A model generated the notes under the pieces. The model ran no database searches, was not told where the DNA came from, and was given only the letters and a program-made list of their open reading frames with translations. A stretch of DNA of 40,429 nt. Source: an uncultured Bacteroides sp. Its GTDB lineage: Bacteria; Bacteroidota; Bacteroidia; Bacteroidales; Bacteroidaceae. Both the position numbers and the translations under genes were made by a program. Position 1 is the first letter of the stretch. Every line of letters begins with the position of its first letter. Below, in pieces: positions 1 to 8,118 of this stretch. The stretch lies in NCBI GenBank assembly GCA_900542985.1, contig UQPQ01000024.1, positions 1-40,429 on the forward strand. Reading direction: 5' to 3'.

Positions 1-55
1 GGCGTAAGCCAGCAGATTTACAGTCTGCCCCATTTGGCCACTCTGGTATTTGCCC
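1..55 (-). tRNA. tRNA-Tyr (GTA), 5' part, cut by window edge
   Basis: Read on the minus strand, the sequence starts GGGCAAATACC at position 55 and runs off the window. It shows the start of the acceptor stem, a D-arm, and an anticodon stem GCAGA/TCTGC closing the loop CTGTAAA, which gives anticodon GTA (tyrosine). The loop is followed by the start of a long variable arm, as expected for the class II tRNA-Tyr. The 3' half is missing because of the window edge. A strong Bacteroidetes-type promoter lies just upstream, at 97-127, so this is probably the first gene of a tRNA transcript. Confidence 0.93.
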
Positions 56-96
56 ATTCGCAATCTTAAGTGTTAGTGTTTCTCTCAATTGCGATG

Positions 97-127
97 CAAA
101 GGTACAACTATTTTTTTAATTTGCAAA
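97..127 (-). promoter_or_regulatory. Promoter of the tRNA-Tyr transcript
   Basis: On the minus strand, TTTG (plus positions 124-127), a 19 bp spacer and TACCTTTG (97-104) match the Bacteroidetes sigma-ABfr consensus (TTTG, 19-21 bp, TAnnTTTG) exactly. It overlaps the ribH stop codon at 108-110 and points into the tRNA. The distance from the -7 box to the tRNA 5' end at 55 leaves a leader of roughly 35 nt. Confidence 0.8.
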
Positions 128-602
128 CAAAATCGATCATTTTTATTGCAGTAATTGCACATTCATCTCCCTTATTGCCTAATTTTCCACCTGCACGATC
201 TTCTGCCTGCTCCATGTTATTGGTTGTAATCAGTCCGTAAATCACTGGGACATCGGTTGTTGCATTCAGATGTGCAATGCCTTGGGTAGTTCCTGCACAT
301 ACATAATCAAAATGTGGAGTATCTCCGCGAACTACGCAGCCGATAGCGATTACTGCATCCACTTTTCCGCTTTTTATCATTTGTGCCGAACCATATGTCA
401 GTTCGAAACTTCCCGGAACTGTTTGAACAAGGATGTTTTCTTCTTTTGCTCCATGCTTTTTCAAGGTGTTTACTGCTCCATTGAGCAAAGCTCCGGTGAT
501 GTTGCTGTTCCATTCGGATACAACAATGCCAAAACGCATGTTTGAAGCATCAGGCACAGAGTTGAAATCGTAATCTGATAGGTTGTGATAAGCTGTTGCC
601 AT
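108..602 (-). CDS. ribH: 6,7-dimethyl-8-ribityllumazine synthase
   Basis: This is the penultimate enzyme of riboflavin synthesis. It condenses 5-amino-6-ribitylaminouracil with 3,4-dihydroxy-2-butanone 4-phosphate in the cytoplasm. The 164-residue product has normal family length. It carries the family motifs: an N-terminal FGIVVSEWN strand, the [10 protein letters not shown] substrate loop, [17 protein letters not shown] with the catalytic His, and GLITTNN. A hairpin with a U-rich tail (631-691) separates it from the upstream TPR gene, so it may be transcribed partly or wholly on its own, though I see no clear TAnnTTTG box in the short gap. No other riboflavin gene is in view. Its 3' end overlaps the tRNA-Tyr promoter. 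Confidence 0.96.
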   Translation of the reverse strand: MATAYHNLSDYDFNSVPDASNMRFGIVVSEWNSNITGALLNGAVNTLKKHGAKEENILVQTVPGSFELTYGSAQMIKSGKVDAVIAIGCVVRGDTPHFDYVCAGTTQGIAHLNATTDVPVIYGLITTNNMEQAEDRAGGKLGNKGDECAITAIKMIDFVCKLKK

Positions 603-630
603 ATATAAAAGATATTTGGAAAAATAAAAT

Positions 631-691
631 GAGAAATTGAGAATGGAAAAGCAGAAGGAAAACCTTCTCTTTTTCCGATTCTCAATTTCTC
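631..691 (-). terminator. Long hairpin with U-rich tail between the TPR gene and ribH
   Basis: Arms at 631-658 and 663-691 are near-perfect inverted repeats around an AAAA loop, about 28 bp with a one-base bulge and one or two mismatches. Read on the minus strand, the hairpin is followed by ATTTTATTTTT, as in an intrinsic terminator for the TPR gene ending at 711. The stem is longer than most terminators and may also protect the 3' end. Confidence 0.7.
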
Positions 692-710
692 ATCCTCAGT
701 TTATAATATT

Positions 711-1388
711 TTATTTAATAGAAGCTCGTTCGATATATTTATCAATATCCATTGCCTGATAAGAGTTGGCATATTTAGTTTTGATTTGCTTGTAAGCTTC
801 TACTGCTTCTGCGTTCTTACCCTGTTTTTCCAGGATCTGTCCAGCCTGCAGCAAATATATAGGACTCAGTGATACGCTGTTTGCCTTGTCGGCTGCTTTT
901 AATAAAGTAGCAGCAGCTTTGTCTAACTGACCAACCTGAGCATAGCAGTTACCCAATGTTCCGATGATAGCCGGAGCTACAAAATAGTCGTCTGCACTGA
1001 ATTTATCCAGGAATTTGATGGCATCTTCGTATTTTCCCAACTGAGCATAGCAGATTCCGGCATATGCATTAGCCAAGTTTCCTGCGTCAGTTCCGCTGAA
1101 TTCGTCTGCCAATTTCACGAAACCTGCATAACCAGTGCTGTCGCCATTCAAGGCAATTTCATAGTTATCAGCTCCAAAATATTGTTCACCCTTGAAAATA
1201 GCTTCTGCAGCTTTCAGTTCTTTCGGTGCGGAAATAAAGTGTTTGTAACCCAATACACCGGCAACTACTACTACAATTGCTGCAACGATGCCCAACAATA
1301 GATTTTTGTTCTTAAGAAGGAATGCTTCAGAAGTGCTCAATGCTTCATCTACATTCAAAGGATCTTGAGTGTGTTTTTTTTCAGTCAT
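711..1388 (-). CDS. Membrane-anchored tetratricopeptide repeat protein
   Basis: The 225-residue product has a short cytoplasmic N-terminus, one hydrophobic segment at about residues 30-48 and then a soluble TPR region. Helical repeats with the Gly/Ala/Tyr pattern of TPRs fall at about 102-130, 138-167 and 174-222. The architecture (one N-terminal membrane helix, then TPRs) resembles YfgM-type proteins, which associate with envelope assembly factors. That role is an inference from architecture, not from any catalytic motif. The gene is divergent from recF. A possible -7 box (TACTTTTG, minus, 1437-1444) lies about 50 bp upstream of the start, and a hairpin at 631-691 follows it. Confidence 0.85.
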   Translation of the reverse strand: MTEKKHTQDPLNVDEALSTSEAFLLKNKNLLLGIVAAIVVVVAGVLGYKHFISAPKELKAAEAIFKGEQYFGADNYEIALNGDSTGYAGFVKLADEFSGTDAGNLANAYAGICYAQLGKYEDAIKFLDKFSADDYFVAPAIIGTLGNCYAQVGQLDKAAATLLKAADKANSVSLSPIYLLQAGQILEKQGKNAEAVEAYKQIKTKYANSYQAMDIDKYIERASIK

Positions 1389-1536
1389 TTTTATATTCGT
1401 TTTATTATTTTTCTGTTATAGACCTATTTTGGTCAGCAAAAGTAATTTATTTCTATATATAAATGAAATTTGAAGACATGTTTTTTTTCAATCTTCCTTT
1501 TATTCGTATTTTTGTCTTTCGAAATAGATTGAATTT

Positions 1537-2652
1537 ATGTGGTTGAAACGCATCTCGATATTAAGTTATAAAAATTTAGAAGAAGTTGAACTGTCTTTTT
1601 CCCGTAAACTGAACTGTATCATTGGTAAGAATGGAATGGGAAAGACAAACCTGATGGATGCAGTATATTATCTGTCGTTCTGTAAGAGTGCAACGAATCC
1701 TATCGATTCCCAAAACATACAACACGGACATGAGTTTTTTGTGATACAGGGTTTTTATGAGACAGATCATGGAGAGCCCGAAGAGGTGTATTGTGGATTG
1801 AAGCGTAAACAGAAAAAACAGTTCAAGAGAAATAAGAAAGAATACTCCCGTCTGTCCGATCATATCGGTTTGATTCCTCTGGTAATGGTTTCTCCTGCCG
1901 ACTCTATATTAATAGGTGGAGGAAGTGAAGAACGTCGCCGGTTTATGGATGTGGTGATTTCTCAGTTCGACCGTGAATATCTGGATGCACTGATTCGTTA
2001 CAACAAGGCTTTGCAGCAGCGGAATACACTGCTGAAGGCGGATATGGAGCCGGATGATGAGCTGATGCTGGTTTGGGAAGAAATGATGGCTGCTGCAGGT
2101 GCTGTGGTGTATCGTAAGCGGAAAGAATTCATAGATGAATTTATTCCGGTCTTTCAATCGTACTATTCTTATATTTCTCAAGACCGTGAGCAGGTCAGTC
2201 TTTCTTATGAATCGCATTTGGAGCAGGCCGATCTTCTGACTTTGTTGAAGGAGAACCGTCAGCGCGACCGTATCATGGGGTATTCTTTAAAGGGAGTACA
2301 TAAAGATGATCTGATTATGAAATTGGGTGAATTCCCGATTAAAAGAGAAGGTTCGCAAGGTCAGAACAAAACATACCTGATTGCGTTAAAGCTGGCTCAG
2401 TTCGATTTCCTGAAGCGTACGGGAAGCCAGACCACTCCTTTAGTATTGCTGGATGATATATTTGACAAACTGGATGCTTTGAGAGTAGAGCAGATTGTGA
2501 AACTTGTTTCAGGAGATAATTTCGGTCAGATTTTCATTACCGATACGAATAGGGAACATTTGGATAAAATATTGCACAAGTTAGACGGTGATTATGCCGT
2601 GTTTGAGGTAGAAAGCGGAACGGTAGTGGAACGTAGCAAAGAAGAAAACTAA
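1537..2652 (+). CDS. recF: DNA replication and repair protein RecF
   Basis: RecF is an SMC-like ABC ATPase that helps load RecA at single-strand gaps with RecO and RecR. The 371-residue product has the expected length. It shows Walker A GKNGMGKT (residues 30-37), the ABC signature SQGQNK (from Ser273), and Walker B LVLLDD (Asp306-Asp307) followed by the family D-loop region. The start ATG at 1537 fits the conserved N-terminus MWLKRISILSYKNL. The stop overlaps the next ATG by one base (TAATG at 2650-2654), so recF and the DUF721 gene are translationally coupled. This recF-DUF721 pairing is common in Bacteroidetes. Confidence 0.97.
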   Translation: MWLKRISILSYKNLEEVELSFSRKLNCIIGKNGMGKTNLMDAVYYLSFCKSATNPIDSQNIQHGHEFFVIQGFYETDHGEPEEVYCGLKRKQKKQFKRNKKEYSRLSDHIGLIPLVMVSPADSILIGGGSEERRRFMDVVISQFDREYLDALIRYNKALQQRNTLLKADMEPDDELMLVWEEMMAAAGAVVYRKRKEFIDEFIPVFQSYYSYISQDREQVSLSYESHLEQADLLTLLKENRQRDRIMGYSLKGVHKDDLIMKLGEFPIKREGSQGQNKTYLIALKLAQFDFLKRTGSQTTPLVLLDDIFDKLDALRVEQIVKLVSGDNFGQIFITDTNREHLDKILHKLDGDYAVFEVESGTVVERSKEEN

Positions 2653-2942
2653 TGAAGCGGAATAATACAGAGCAGATAGGTGATGTGATACGGAGGCTCT
2701 TGCGTCAGCAGGGATTGGAAACACCTTTGAACGAGTATCGGTTGGTCGATGCATGGAAAGATGTAGTGGGGGAAACAATTACCCGCTACACCATGAATCT
2801 GTATATAAAGAATCAGACGCTTTATGTGCAACTTTCTTCTTCTGTGCTTCGCCAGGAACTGATGATGGGAAGAGAGCTTCTGGTACGTAGTTTAAACGAG
2901 AAGGTCGGCTCCCAGGTTATTGTGAATATTGTGTTTTGCTGA
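2652..2942 (+). CDS. DciA-like DUF721 protein
   Basis: A 96-residue small basic protein of the DUF721 family. Some members of this family (DciA) recruit the replicative helicase DnaB in bacteria that lack DnaC. The sequence has the typical pattern: an N-terminal helix (IGDVIRRLLRQQGLETPLNEYRL), then VDAWKDVVGETITRYT, then a strand pair LYIKNQTLYVQLSSSVLRQELMM. It starts within the recF stop codon, which fits a replication or repair link. Its last 26 bases overlap the 3' end of the convergent cyclo-ligase gene. Helicase loading is inferred from the family. Confidence 0.87.
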   Translation: MKRNNTEQIGDVIRRLLRQQGLETPLNEYRLVDAWKDVVGETITRYTMNLYIKNQTLYVQLSSSVLRQELMMGRELLVRSLNEKVGSQVIVNIVFC

Positions 2943-3483
2943 TACATCCGTTCTCGGTCCACACTTCATCCATTAAAATGTCAAAAGGTTCTGTAGGGAG
3001 TAAGGGAGCTACCTGAAACTGAAAGCAGATACCTATTTTGTAAGCCGACAGTTGGGGTAAAAGCCGGTCGTAATATCCTTTCCCACGTCCCAGCCGGTTT
3101 CCTTCCCTGTCGAAAGACACTCCGGGGATGATTGCCAGTTCTATGTCATTATAATTGGTCAGTCTTCTGCCGTTGGGTTCTTCTATTCCATAAGCCCCCT
3201 TTTTCAGACTGTCCTTTCCTTCATAAAAGCGCAACTCCAGATCATTCCCTTGTACTACCGGAAGGATAATATTCTTCGATTTACTCCATCGTTCTACAAA
3301 TGCCTGGGTCTGTACTTCATCGGGAAGAGCATAGTACATGAGTACGGTTTTCGCCTGGCAAAAAACCGGATGGTCTTCCAGTTTCGAAAGCAAACTGGAA
3401 GACCATTGGGTTAATTGTGCAGAAGTATATGTCTTTTTCTTTTGCGCAATCAGTGTGCGCCATTCACGCTTTGTTACTGTCAT
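2917..3483 (-). CDS. 5-formyltetrahydrofolate cyclo-ligase
   Basis: This enzyme converts 5-formyl-THF to 5,10-methenyl-THF using ATP, returning folate to one-carbon metabolism. The 188-residue product has the family's usual length. It shows the basic N-terminus (KREWRTLIAQKKK), the substrate region around YALPDEVQT, and the signature PGVSFDREGNRLGRGKGYYDR (about residues 120-140, whose GRGKGYYDR binds ATP). It is the last gene of the minus-strand cluster. Its start overlaps the end of the S41 protease gene by 20 bases, so it is probably translationally coupled. The 3' end overlaps the convergent DUF721 gene by 26 bases. Confidence 0.95.
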   Translation of the reverse strand: MTVTKREWRTLIAQKKKTYTSAQLTQWSSSLLSKLEDHPVFCQAKTVLMYYALPDEVQTQAFVERWSKSKNIILPVVQGNDLELRFYEGKDSLKKGAYGIEEPNGRRLTNYNDIELAIIPGVSFDREGNRLGRGKGYYDRLLPQLSAYKIGICFQFQVAPLLPTEPFDILMDEVWTENGCISKTQYSQ

Positions 3484-5140
3484 TTTTTTCCTGAGCTACG
3501 TTTTCTGTATTTTCTTCCGGAGCTTTAGGGAAAGATTCTCCTTTTTCAAGCACTTCTATTGCTTTAAGCACTGTATTGTCACTTAAGTTCATATATTCAG
3601 TATAGGCTTCTATACCCAACATGTTGTATATGATGTTTCCGTAAAGACTCAGCTCAAAAAGATTTTTGGCCTTATACAGAAGGATATTGCGGCGTTTTAA
3701 TCCTTTCTTTTCTGCAAAAGATGCGAACTTATCCAACAGTCCTTGAGTTTTCAAGAATTTTTCCATCTCTGCGGCTGTGGTATATTGCTGCAGTTTAGTG
3801 CGGTTCTGGTCTGTATATTCGAATGAGTAACGGATAATAAGTCCGCGGGTTGCAGCAGTTCTGAAGTAAGAATTCATACCAATGGTATCTTGCGGAACAA
3901 AGATATCCGGCATGATACCTCCTCCTCCGTATACAGGTCTTCCCAGACTGGTATGATAGATTTCCTTTTCATTCTGTTTGATGCTGTCGGCAGAGAAGAA
4001 CTCACCGTGCTCGTATCGGGTAAGAATATCCAGTTCGTATTCTGCTTCTTTTCCTTTTTCATAAGGTTTCTGTATGCAGCGTCCCGAAGGAGTATAGTAG
4101 CGTGCAATAGTCAGGCGGATGGCCGATTTATCGCTGAACTCAATAGGCTGCTGTACCAGTCCCTTTCCAAACGAACGGCGGCCGATGATGGTTCCTCTGT
4201 CGTTGTCCTGAATGGCTCCGGCAAAGATTTCACTTGCAGAAGCAGAACCTTCGTCCATCAGTACAATAAGCGGCATATCCTGACTGCTTCCGGTTCCGTT
4301 GGAACTGTAGTTTTCACGTGGCGATTTTCTTCCTTCTGTATACACTATCAGTCGGTTGTTTGGAAGGAATTCGTTGACCATCTGTATGGCTGCAGCCATA
4401 TATCCTCCTGTATTTCCGCGTAAATCGATAATTAATCCCTTGCAGTTTTCCTGATTCAGCTTGGCCAGTGCAATCAATAATTCCGGATAGGTTGTTTCTC
4501 CGAATTTATTTACTTTTACATAACCGAATTTATCGTTTACCATATAGGCTGCATCGATACTTTTTACAGGAATGTCTCCGCGTACTACAGTGAAATGTAA
4601 CAGTTCTTTTTCTCCCGGACGATATATTCCCAGTTTTACTTTACTGCCTTTTTCACCTTTCAAGCGTCTCATCGACTCACTGTTGGTTACAATTTTACCC
4701 ACAAAAGCCGAGTCATCTATCTCTACGATACGGTCGCCTGCCATCAGTCCTATTTTTTCAGATGGACCTCCTTTTATCACACTGTTGATGTGAATAGTAT
4801 CGTCTTGAATGGTAAACTGCACTCCAATTCCACTGAAGTGGCCTTTCAAGTCGGCATTGACAGCCTCCAGATCTTTTGCCGGAATATAAGATGAGTGTGG
4901 GTCCAGTTCAGATAAAATCTGTGGCATGGCTTCTTCTACCAGATTGGCCATGTCTACAGTGTCTACATACTGGTCTTCGATGATACGCAATAATGCATTC
5001 AGTTTGTTAGACGAAGTATTGATGATACCTAATTTATTACCGGAAAAATGGTCGGCATAAAAGGTACCGATACCTATACCGGCAATCAGACATACTGCCA
5101 ATAGCAGGGGTACAAAACGGTTTTTACTATTGTTTGTCAT
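3464..5140 (-). CDS. S41 carboxy-terminal processing protease with PDZ domain
   Basis: A Ser/Lys-dyad periplasmic protease of the CtpA/Prc type, 558 residues. One N-terminal membrane helix (about residues 9-28) anchors or exports it. A PDZ domain spans about 95-180 and contains GVQFT and GLMAGDRIVEID. The S41 core follows: LIIDLRGNTGG at about 236-246, then GSASASE with predicted nucleophile Ser301, and SFGKGLVQ with general base Lys326. The 25-residue Ser-Lys spacing is typical of the family. A long C-terminal helical extension of about 130 residues is common in Bacteroidetes members. Its role is probably processing or quality control of envelope proteins. It lies 9 bp after the deaminase gene. 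Confidence 0.94.
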   Translation of the reverse strand: MTNNSKNRFVPLLLAVCLIAGIGIGTFYADHFSGNKLGIINTSSNKLNALLRIIEDQYVDTVDMANLVEEAMPQILSELDPHSSYIPAKDLEAVNADLKGHFSGIGVQFTIQDDTIHINSVIKGGPSEKIGLMAGDRIVEIDDSAFVGKIVTNSESMRRLKGEKGSKVKLGIYRPGEKELLHFTVVRGDIPVKSIDAAYMVNDKFGYVKVNKFGETTYPELLIALAKLNQENCKGLIIDLRGNTGGYMAAAIQMVNEFLPNNRLIVYTEGRKSPRENYSSNGTGSSQDMPLIVLMDEGSASASEIFAGAIQDNDRGTIIGRRSFGKGLVQQPIEFSDKSAIRLTIARYYTPSGRCIQKPYEKGKEAEYELDILTRYEHGEFFSADSIKQNEKEIYHTSLGRPVYGGGGIMPDIFVPQDTIGMNSYFRTAATRGLIIRYSFEYTDQNRTKLQQYTTAAEMEKFLKTQGLLDKFASFAEKKGLKRRNILLYKAKNLFELSLYGNIIYNMLGIEAYTEYMNLSDNTVLKAIEVLEKGESFPKAPEENTENVAQEKNDSNKA

Positions 5141-5149
5141 AACTTCAAT

Positions 5150-5590
5150 TTATTCATTTTCATTCAGATTGAGATAAACCAACTCTATGTTTGCGCGTCG
5201 GAGTAAATCCAAGCCTTCTTCCAAACGGTATTTTTCTGCATATACTACTCGTTTGATGCCTGCTTGTATAATCAGTTTGGCGCATTCTATGCAAGGCGAA
5301 GCCGTTACATAGAGTGTTGCTCCCTCACTGCTGTTTCCAGAACGTGCGATTTTGGTAATAGCATTGGCTTCTGCGTGAAGTACATAAGGCTTTGTCACTC
5401 CATTGTCGTCTTCGCATATGTTTTCGAATCCGGCTGGGGTACCGTTATACCCATCAGAGATAATCATCTTGTTTTTGACTATCAATGCTCCGACTTTCCG
5501 GCGGGCACAATACGAGTTCTCCGACCAGATGGTGGCCATACGCATGTAGCGTTTGTCAAGTATTTCCTGTTTGTTTTCAGTTGTTCCCAT
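5150..5590 (-). CDS. dCMP deaminase family protein
   Basis: A zinc-dependent deoxycytidylate deaminase-like enzyme (ComEB type) that would make dUMP from dCMP for thymidylate synthesis. The 146-residue product has zinc-ligand and proton-shuttle motif HAE (His72, Glu74) and the second zinc motif PCIEC (Cys100, Cys103). The substrate loop GYNGTPAGFENICED is typical of dCMP deaminases rather than cytidine deaminases. Its start overlaps the end of the DUF4847 gene by 14 bases and its stop lies 9 bp before the S41 gene, so it sits inside the operon. It shares C1/pyrimidine metabolism with the cyclo-ligase at the operon end. Confidence 0.93.
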   Translation of the reverse strand: MGTTENKQEILDKRYMRMATIWSENSYCARRKVGALIVKNKMIISDGYNGTPAGFENICEDDNGVTKPYVLHAEANAITKIARSGNSSEGATLYVTASPCIECAKLIIQAGIKRVVYAEKYRLEEGLDLLRRANIELVYLNLNENE

Positions 5591-6071
5591 TTTGCTTAAT
5601 GTGTGTAAATTGAATACAAGTAGTACGTTCTTGTGGAGCCAGTCTCAGCATTCCGCTGTCTCCCTGATAGAAACGGGCTCTTTCCAAAGTTTCTATAAAT
5701 TCTTTATTTCGTCCTTCTACTTTGTTGGTAGAAGCTTTAAGACGTGTAATGGAAACAGAGCGGTCTTCTCCGTTGGCCTGCCAGTATCCGGTGAAAGTTG
5801 CGTTCTGCATATTCCCTTCCAGTGTTCCGTCGTCCTTGAATGTGATATTGAACTGCTGGATAACTTGAAGTTCCTGCACGTTGGTTATAACCGGACGTGC
5901 ATCTCTGTCGTTGTTAGAGTCCCAGTTTACACCGGTATAATAGTTTACTACATACCATGTTCCCCGGCTGACAAAAATCTCATTGACATCGTCTTCGTTG
6001 TTGCAACTGCTTAACAGGATAGGCAATGTCAGCAAAAGATAAATACTATATTTTAGGAATGTCTTTCTCAT
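5577..6071 (-). CDS. DUF4847 family lipoprotein
   Basis: A 164-residue lipoprotein of unknown function. The N-terminus MRKTFLKYSIYLLLTLPIL is a signal peptide ending in lipobox LLSSC with Cys23. An acidic stretch NNEDD follows the Cys; acidic residues just after the lipid-modified Cys are associated with surface export in Bacteroidetes. The mature part is a compact beta-rich domain with GTWYVVNYYTGVNWDSN and FKDDGTLEGN, a pattern seen in lipocalin-like small domains. It lies 4 bp after the M3 peptidase gene and overlaps the deaminase gene by 14 bases. No catalytic motif is visible. Confidence 0.83.
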   Translation of the reverse strand: MRKTFLKYSIYLLLTLPILLSSCNNEDDVNEIFVSRGTWYVVNYYTGVNWDSNNDRDARPVITNVQELQVIQQFNITFKDDGTLEGNMQNATFTGYWQANGEDRSVSITRLKASTNKVEGRNKEFIETLERARFYQGDSGMLRLAPQERTTCIQFTHIKQNGNN

Positions 6072-6075
6072 ATAT

Positions 6076-8112
6076 TTATTGTATACCGTTTCGTTTTAAT
6101 AAAGCCTGTATGGTGGGTTCTTGTCCCCGGAAACGTTTGTATAGTGTCATCGGATGTTCTGTTCCTCCTTTCGACAAAATATTGTCACGGAACGATTGTG
6201 CTACTTCTGTATTGAAGATTCCTTTTTCCTTGAATACCGAAAAAGCATCAGCATCCAATACTTCTGCCCATTTGTAGCTGTAATATCCGGCAGAATATCC
6301 GCCAGACATGATGTGTCCGAACTGTACACTCATACAAGTTTCTTCGCACTGAGGCAATACCTGAGCACGTTTCCATGCTTCTTTTTCATACTGCCTTACA
6401 TCTCCGTCGAAGGCTGTGCGGCGTGTATACCAGGCCATATCCAGCAGACCGAAGCTGACTTGACGCAGGCAGGCATATGCCACATTGAAATTGGATGCAT
6501 CAATGATACGCTGCAGCAGTGCTTCCGGCATAGGCTCCTGTGTCTGATAATGGCAGGCAAAGGTGTTCAGGAAATCTTTCTCGATAGCAAAGTTCTCCAT
6601 AATCTGCGAAGGCAACTCTACGAAATCCCAATACACATTGGTTCCACTCATACTCTGGAAACGGGTATTGGCAAACATACCGTGCAGGGCATGTCCGAAT
6701 TCATGCAAGAAAGTATTCACTTCCGAGAATGTCAGCAGTGCCGGCTTGTCGGGTGTCGGTTTGGTAAAGTTCATGGTTACCGCTACATGAGGGCGACTGT
6801 TGGTCCCGTCTTCCTCTATCCACTGCTCTTTATAGTTGGTCATCCATGCTCCGGAGCGTTTGCCTGCACGCGGGTGGAAGTCGGTATAAAGAACTGCCAG
6901 AAAACTGCCGTCTTTATCGAATACCTCGTATGCCTGTACATCCGGATGATAAACCGGTATATCCTTGTTTTCTTTGAAAGAGATACCATATAGGCGGGTA
7001 GCCAGTCCGAATACCCCTGCTTTTACACGGCTCAGTTCGAAGTAAGGACGAAGCTCTTCTTCGTCTAAGTTGTATTTTTTATTTTTCAGCTTTTCGGCAT
7101 AGTAAGAAAAATCCCATGGCATGAGAGTGAAATCGTTTCCTTCCATATCCCGGGCCAATTCTTCGATTTCTTTTACTTCTTTCTTCGCCTGTGGTGTATA
7201 GGCCTCAAGTAATTGGTCCAGCAGGCGATATACATGTTCACTGTCTTGTGCCATTCGTTTGCACAATACATAGTCGGCATAATCTGTATATCCCAACAGC
7301 TGTGCCAGTTCCATGCGGAGGTTGACCAATTGTTTTACAATCTCCAGATTGTTCTGCTCGTTGTGATGGGTACACTGCGTATTGTATGCCATATACAGTT
7401 CTTTACGCAAATCTCTGCACTCGCTGTACTTCATAAACGGCACATAGCTGGGAGCCTGTAGCGTAATCACCCATCCTTCCTTACCCTTTTCCTGGGCGGT
7501 AAGTGCTGCCGATTCAATCAGACTCTCTGGCAGTCCTTTCAGCTGCTCTTGAGTCGTCAGATGAAGTTCGTAGTTGTTGGTCTCTTTTAAATGATTTTGC
7601 GAGAATCGTAGAGTCAGTGTACTGAGCTCTGTGCTGATTTTACGGTATTTAATCTTTTCTTCATCATTCAGGTTAGCACCGTTCCGGATGAAACCGTCGT
7701 ATGTTTTCTCCAGCAGACGGGCTTCTTCTGCAGTCAGAGAAAGTGTATCTTTCTGTTCGTAGACCTGTTTGATACGTGAGAATAAATCTTCGTTCAGACT
7801 GATATTGTTGCTATGCTCCGACAGTTCCGGCATGACTCTTTCGCCGATGGCATCCAGTTCGTCGCATGTTTCCGCACTCATCAGATTAAACAATACGGTC
7901 GTCACACGGTCGAGCAGTTGTCCGCTGTTGGCCAATGCCAATATCGTGTTTTCGAATGTCGGTTTTTCCGGATTCTCAACAATCTCTTTAATCTGTCTGT
8001 CTTCCTCCTCAATTCCCTGTTTGATAGCAGGTTCATAGTCTTCCAGTCTGATTTCATTGAAAGGAATCGTTTGATGAGGAGTTGTATAATGATGTAGAAA
8101 AGGATTCTGCAT
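6076..8112 (-). CDS. dcp: M3 family peptidyl-dipeptidase, probably cytoplasmic
   Basis: A zinc metallopeptidase of the M3 (Dcp/oligopeptidase A) family that cuts dipeptides or short fragments from oligopeptides. The 678-residue product shows HEFGH (His470, Glu471, His474) and the third ligand Glu499 in DFVELPSQ. It also has the C-terminal substrate-binding Gly/Tyr loop GHIMSGGYSAGYYSYKWAEVLDADAF. I see no signal peptide at the N-terminus (MQNPFLHHYTTPHQTIPFNE), unlike the paralogue at 28904-31009, so it probably works in the cytoplasm. It lies 6 bp after the Crp/Fnr gene and heads the metabolic part of this cluster. Dcp and the wider M3 label are hard to separate by eye. Confidence 0.92.
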   Translation of the reverse strand: MQNPFLHHYTTPHQTIPFNEIRLEDYEPAIKQGIEEEDRQIKEIVENPEKPTFENTILALANSGQLLDRVTTVLFNLMSAETCDELDAIGERVMPELSEHSNNISLNEDLFSRIKQVYEQKDTLSLTAEEARLLEKTYDGFIRNGANLNDEEKIKYRKISTELSTLTLRFSQNHLKETNNYELHLTTQEQLKGLPESLIESAALTAQEKGKEGWVITLQAPSYVPFMKYSECRDLRKELYMAYNTQCTHHNEQNNLEIVKQLVNLRMELAQLLGYTDYADYVLCKRMAQDSEHVYRLLDQLLEAYTPQAKKEVKEIEELARDMEGNDFTLMPWDFSYYAEKLKNKKYNLDEEELRPYFELSRVKAGVFGLATRLYGISFKENKDIPVYHPDVQAYEVFDKDGSFLAVLYTDFHPRAGKRSGAWMTNYKEQWIEEDGTNSRPHVAVTMNFTKPTPDKPALLTFSEVNTFLHEFGHALHGMFANTRFQSMSGTNVYWDFVELPSQIMENFAIEKDFLNTFACHYQTQEPMPEALLQRIIDASNFNVAYACLRQVSFGLLDMAWYTRRTAFDGDVRQYEKEAWKRAQVLPQCEETCMSVQFGHIMSGGYSAGYYSYKWAEVLDADAFSVFKEKGIFNTEVAQSFRDNILSKGGTEHPMTLYKRFRGQEPTIQALLKRNGIQ

Positions 8113-8118
8113 ATTGTA

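Noticed and set aside
3890..4423. 177-codon ORF antisense to the S41 protease
   Set aside because: The S41 gene has intact catalytic motifs across this range, so the antisense frame is a shadow.
6154..6993. 279-codon ORF antisense to the M3 peptidase
   Set aside because: It is fully contained in the real gene on the other strand and shows no family motif; Cys/His-rich composition is typical of a shadow frame.
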